64,000 nt of DNA. It comes from Bubalus kerabau. Its lineage: Eukaryota > Chordata > Mammalia > Artiodactyla > Bovidae. Below the pieces are notes generated by a model. It was not told the origin of the DNA. It saw only the letters and a program-made list of their open reading frames with translations, and made no database searches. The translations under genes and the position numbers were made by a program. Every line of letters begins with the position of its first letter. Position 1 is the stretch's first letter. Location: assembly GCF_029407905.1 (NCBI RefSeq), contig NC_073632.1:55724964-55788963 (forward strand). The letters are read 5' to 3'. Positions 60,429 through 64,000 of this stretch are shown piece after piece.

Positions 60429-62079
60429 CTTTGATGTTTCTTATAGAACGGAATACACATGTAGTTATACATTCTTGGTTCTAAAGTTTAAATCTGCTAC
60501 ACATAAATTATCGATTTGCTCATTTGATTGTTTTGTTCATGCTCTTTACAAACATACAAATTTAAGTGTGTACCAAACATTTTCCTTATTTTATTCAGGA
60601 AATATAATATAGAAAAGATTAAAGAAAGGGAATTAGCTTTACTTTTAACTCTTGAAGAGGCTTATTAATGGATATAAAGCTTTTCTTTAAAAGTTGCACA
60701 GCAAATTTTCTAATACCTATCATGCTTTAGTGAAATATTTTAAAATCACAATATCCATATACCAGCAATCTCCCATCCATCCTGCCAAAAATGTCTTTAC
60801 TTTCAAATTAGGCTTCTGCATGCTTTAATCGATTACTAAGGTCAGGGGGAAAAAAACCACTCTTTCTTTCTAAAAAAAAATCTCTTTCTAAAACTTATTA
60901 TAACAATATTTCCTAAACTGGCTTTTTCCCATACACTTCTTTTTTGGGAAGTGTACATCTGTGTTTCACTTTTAAAGAATTCATCACTCAAATAAGCTTG
61001 AAGAATACCCCATAACAAATATACCTTTTGTGTAAATATACTTTATACATTAGCAAAATAAAAGGCTGCTATCTCTCCAATGAAGGATAAAGTTTAAAAA
61101 TGTCTTAAATGATTACATTTGTTTTATTGAAGAATTTTTTCTTCCTATCTATTAATGTTCCCATCAATTAGTTTGTTTTAATCTCAATTTGAAAAGCACT
61201 GCCTTCAATAACAGTAATTACTACTGTTACTACATAAGCTCTCTCTGTCAAAAATAAGCTGTTTCTTGTTAGGTCTTAGCTTTGAATTTACTCATCACAG
61301 GACTACTGATCAAGTCACATATTTTTTGTATGTTCTTTTTCATCTCTTCATATGCTTCATGAAGCATCAGCTCATAAGAATCTACATCACAATACTTTAG
61401 GACATGTCTTCACAGCTGGCTTTTAAATCCCTTTACAAAACACATTTGGGTGATAATAGTTATGAGTTATTTAAATCTATCTGGATATCAGAACTGATGA
61501 AACCAATTCTGGAGGAAAATACACTGTCTTATTTTTCCTAATAGTACCCAGATCCTTTAAATATTTTGTTAAAATTGTAAGAGGCTGGCTAGGTATTTAT
61601 GTTTCTCATAATAACAAATCCCCACTGTCCACTTCCTAAAGGACTTTAGTGTCCTTTGTTTTATATTTCATAGTTATTCAACTCATCATAATGATATTAT
61701 GAGCTGTGTATTACAGAGATTTAGGTAACATCCTGGTATTTGTTCTCTTTGGGTCTGGGAAGATATTTGTACGAAATAGACTACTCATAATTTTAGGTTC
61801 CCTCTAGCACAGCATGTCATTTCTCCAAGATACTGTGCACTTTCTGAAGTATAGTAACTTACACATCGTATGGGTATGTGACTATACTATATTCACAAAG
61901 TATATATAATTTCAATGATTTGACTCAAAGAGTTTCAATAATTCCTTAATTATTCCTCTATTTTGAAGCTGTTTAATATGATAAGTATTTCTAAGACACA
62001 TACCCAAATACTTGAAGTGCTTTAAATAACAACTTAAAACATCAGGCTACCTGTCAGTTACAGGTAATCAACCATCCAT

Positions 62080-62165
62080 TATTCATCTTTTTTCATCCAG
62101 CATCTAGCACAGTACCTGTCACAAAGTAAGCATTTAACAATGCTTTTTGAATGAAACATTGAATC
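62080..62165 (+). mobile_element. L2 LINE 3'-end fragment
   Basis: catccagcatctagcacagt, then acctgtcacaaagtaagcat and ttgaatgaa resemble the L2 3' terminus. Confidence 0.6.
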
Positions 62166-62917
62166 AATTATAAAAATCCATTATGATATAGTCAAAATAT
62201 GTTAAGGTATAACTTCTGATATTGACATCTTCTCAGTTTCTTATTAAATTCAGTAGAACACAGAGTTCATAAACATATGAGTTTCACACTTTTAGTGTTG
62301 ACCGTCTAGGATAAGTTAGGATGATAAACAAGTTCATACATCTTTATGCCATCCATCAGCTATCAGAGGCGACCCTTGGTCAGTGCCTTAATAAGTGAAA
62401 GAACTGTTAGCACAAAAGATCTGAGGCTATCTGCTGGAACCATCAACTTTCATTCTTAAATTACAGTGCTTCTGGCAATGTTATATTTTATGAAATTGCT
62501 CCCTGCTTCCTATGCTGAGATGAGAGTTGGGTGCCCTAAATGCACAACATATTTTGGGTGCTTTTAGAGCTTTATCTCTTTTTACCATTATTTCCATGAT
62601 AAAATCTTCCAATAATATTGGAACTAGACCACATTTTCTTAGAGCCTTTTTTTCTCAGTAAAAGATGGGTTTTATTATCTCTTAGGACACTGCCTCTCTC
62701 ATATTTGTTTTTAAGATGTGCTAAGTTAAATTTTATATTTACATTTCAGATTCAATTTTACATTGCTATTCTCCAGTTTTATGCTGTATTCAGTCAACAG
62801 TGCTATTAAACAATAGCATAGCATCACTGTTCTTTTCCTCTATAGAACTTGTCTCAGTTTGTAACTAAAAGTAATTTCTGGGACTATTTGTTTAATGCTC
62901 ATTTACAGTAACAGGCT
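62166..62917. other. Intronic stretch, nothing recognised
   Basis: AT-rich DNA without an exon or clear repeat. Confidence 0.4.
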
Positions 62918-62985
62918 GTAAATTTCATAAAGACAGGGGTTATTCCTGCTTTGTTAGCAGAATACCTGGCACACTCATTTGTGCA
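62918..62985 (+). mobile_element. L2 LINE 3'-end fragment cut by a SINE
   Basis: ctgtaaatttcataaagaca, then tttgttagcagaatacctgg and cacactcatttgtgc resemble the L2 3' region before the SINE at 62988 interrupts it. Confidence 0.5.
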
Positions 62986-62987
62986 AG

Positions 62988-63208
62988 AGTGTGTGCTTAG
63001 TTGCTTCAGTCATGTCTGAATCTTTGCAACCCTATGGACCATAGCCCACCAGGCTCCTCTGTCCATGGGATTCTCCAGGCAAGAATACTGGAGTAGTTTG
63101 CCATGCCCTCCTCCAGGGGATATTCCTGATCCAGGGGTTGAACCTGCAATCTTGTGTCTCGCAAATTGGGAGGTGGGTTCTTTACCACTAACATCACCTG
63201 GGAAGATC
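62988..63208 (-). mobile_element. Bov-tA SINE
   Basis: Minus-strand element from gtgtgtgcttagttgcttca through ggatattcctgatccagggg to taacatcacctgggaag. Confidence 0.9.
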
Positions 63209-63719
63209 AAATATAATATTTACATACATGAATAAAATATTAATCACTTTACAGCTGGTCATGCATACCTGCAACTTTACCTTCAATTATTTCTTATGAA
63301 CCTAAACTACATATCTTTAATCTATATGCAATAATTATAATATATTTATTTCAAAGGAAAAATTTAATATATATAGCAACTAAACACTCCATGGGACCCA
63401 TTTCAGATTTCCTGTTAGATAAAGGCTAAACTAGTGTAAAGTTACGGTCATCACTCTTTGTATTTTATTTTGAAGGTATTCTATCAAAAATATCTCAATT
63501 TGACAGGCGTATGAAGAACTCACAAGTGATAATCGTAAAAATTAAAGATTAATCTCATCTTGAAAACAAATTACCAGCTCATAACATAATCACAGAACAG
63601 TAAATGAGTGCCATACATGATCATTTCTCCATGATAACTTATGATCTTTCCACACTGGAAATCTATGAACATCATTTTCCTGCTTAAATATTTTTAGTGG
63701 TGCTCTAAAGCTATTGAAC
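63209..63719. other. Intronic AT-rich stretch
   Basis: Nothing recognised. Confidence 0.4.
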
Positions 63720-63928
63720 AAGTTTCCCTGGTGGCTTAGTGGTAAAGAATCCACCTGTCAATGCAGAAGATGCAGATTCAGTCCCTGGGTTGGGAAGATT
63801 CCCTGGAGAAGGAAATGCCAACCAACTCCAGTATTACTGCCTGGGAAATCCCATGGACAGAAGAGCCTGGTGGGCTACAGACTTTGGAATGGCAAAAAAG
63901 ATATGACCTAGTGACTAAAACAAAATAA
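63720..63928 (+). mobile_element. Bov-tA SINE
   Basis: The head aagtttccctggtggcttag with gattcagtccctgggttggg is followed by the body with ccatggacagaagagcctgg. It is diverged at the 3' end (aagatatgacctagtgacta). Confidence 0.88.
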
Positions 63929-64000
63929 TAAATCTATAGACTACAAGCTCAATTCCTAATGATGTCCATTTCTTCAACGTATCACAGACTTCTCAGACTG

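Larger units (their letters stand above)
58363..62079. other. Intronic AT-rich stretch
   Basis: No exon is recognised. Two strand-biased tracts (59817-59880 purine, 60243-60428 pyrimidine on the plus strand) are listed separately. Confidence 0.5.
53445..64000 (-). other. GRIK2: Upstream GRIK2 intron (partial)
   Basis: The exon at 53194-53444 begins in phase 1 of a glycine codon, so an upstream exon must exist. I did not see its expected end (the GYGVGTPMG region of S2) between 53445 and 64000, so this stretch is inferred to be intron. It contains the nested BovB pair, three SINEs, purine/pyrimidine tracts and L2 fragments; the rest is unremarkable AT-rich sequence. Confidence 0.75.

Noticed and set aside
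60233..60472. Open frames in the CT-rich tract on both strands
   Set aside because: Low-complexity translation of a polypyrimidine tract.

Overview
The window is nuclear DNA from a ruminant, most likely a bovid. It is AT-rich and full of families that mark ruminants: BovB (RTE) LINEs with the CTGAACTGAACTGAA 3' end, Bov-tA/BovA and ART2A-type SINEs, and the L1-BT 3' end. Older mammalian L1, L2, MLT1 and hAT remnants lie beneath them. No bacterial, phage, CRISPR or operon-like features are present.

The only protein-coding gene I can support is the 3' end of GRIK2 (kainate receptor subunit GluK2) on the minus strand. Two exons are intact. The exon at 53194-53444 encodes the end of the ligand-binding domain, the M4 membrane segment and the start of the cytoplasmic tail. 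The terminal coding exon at 37334-37498 encodes the last 54 residues of the long (GluK2a) tail and the stop codon. They join in frame across an intron of about 15.7 kb. The next upstream exon (M3 to S2 region) was not found and probably lies beyond position 64000. The DNA from about 36 kb down to position 1 is downstream intergenic sequence. An inferred 3' UTR falls at roughly 35.95-37.33 kb.

Layout: 1-6.3 kb holds two SINEs and a decayed class I endogenous retrovirus in plus orientation (possible LTR, gag, protease and reverse transcriptase fragments), split by an L1 that itself carries SINEs. From 6.3 to 34.3 kb is intergenic sequence with MLT1, L1, L2 and MER3-like remnants, three BovB copies and about a dozen SINEs. 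From 34.35 to 38.64 kb, around the GRIK2 terminal exon and inferred 3' UTR, there are no SINEs or LINEs, only a small hAT-like element. From 38.6 to 53.2 kb is the last GRIK2 intron, which contains a dense cluster of opposed BovB elements at 48.1-50.9 kb. From 53.4 to 64 kb is the next upstream intron, with a BovB nested in a BovB at 53.9-56.6 kb.

I found no previously undescribed gene system. The best leads are the BovB inverted repeats inside the GRIK2 intron (potential long double-stranded RNA in a transcript already known as an ADAR target), the short hAT-like element in or next to the 3' UTR, and the retroviral remnant. All calls come from reading the sequence and from memory of the families; no database search was run.
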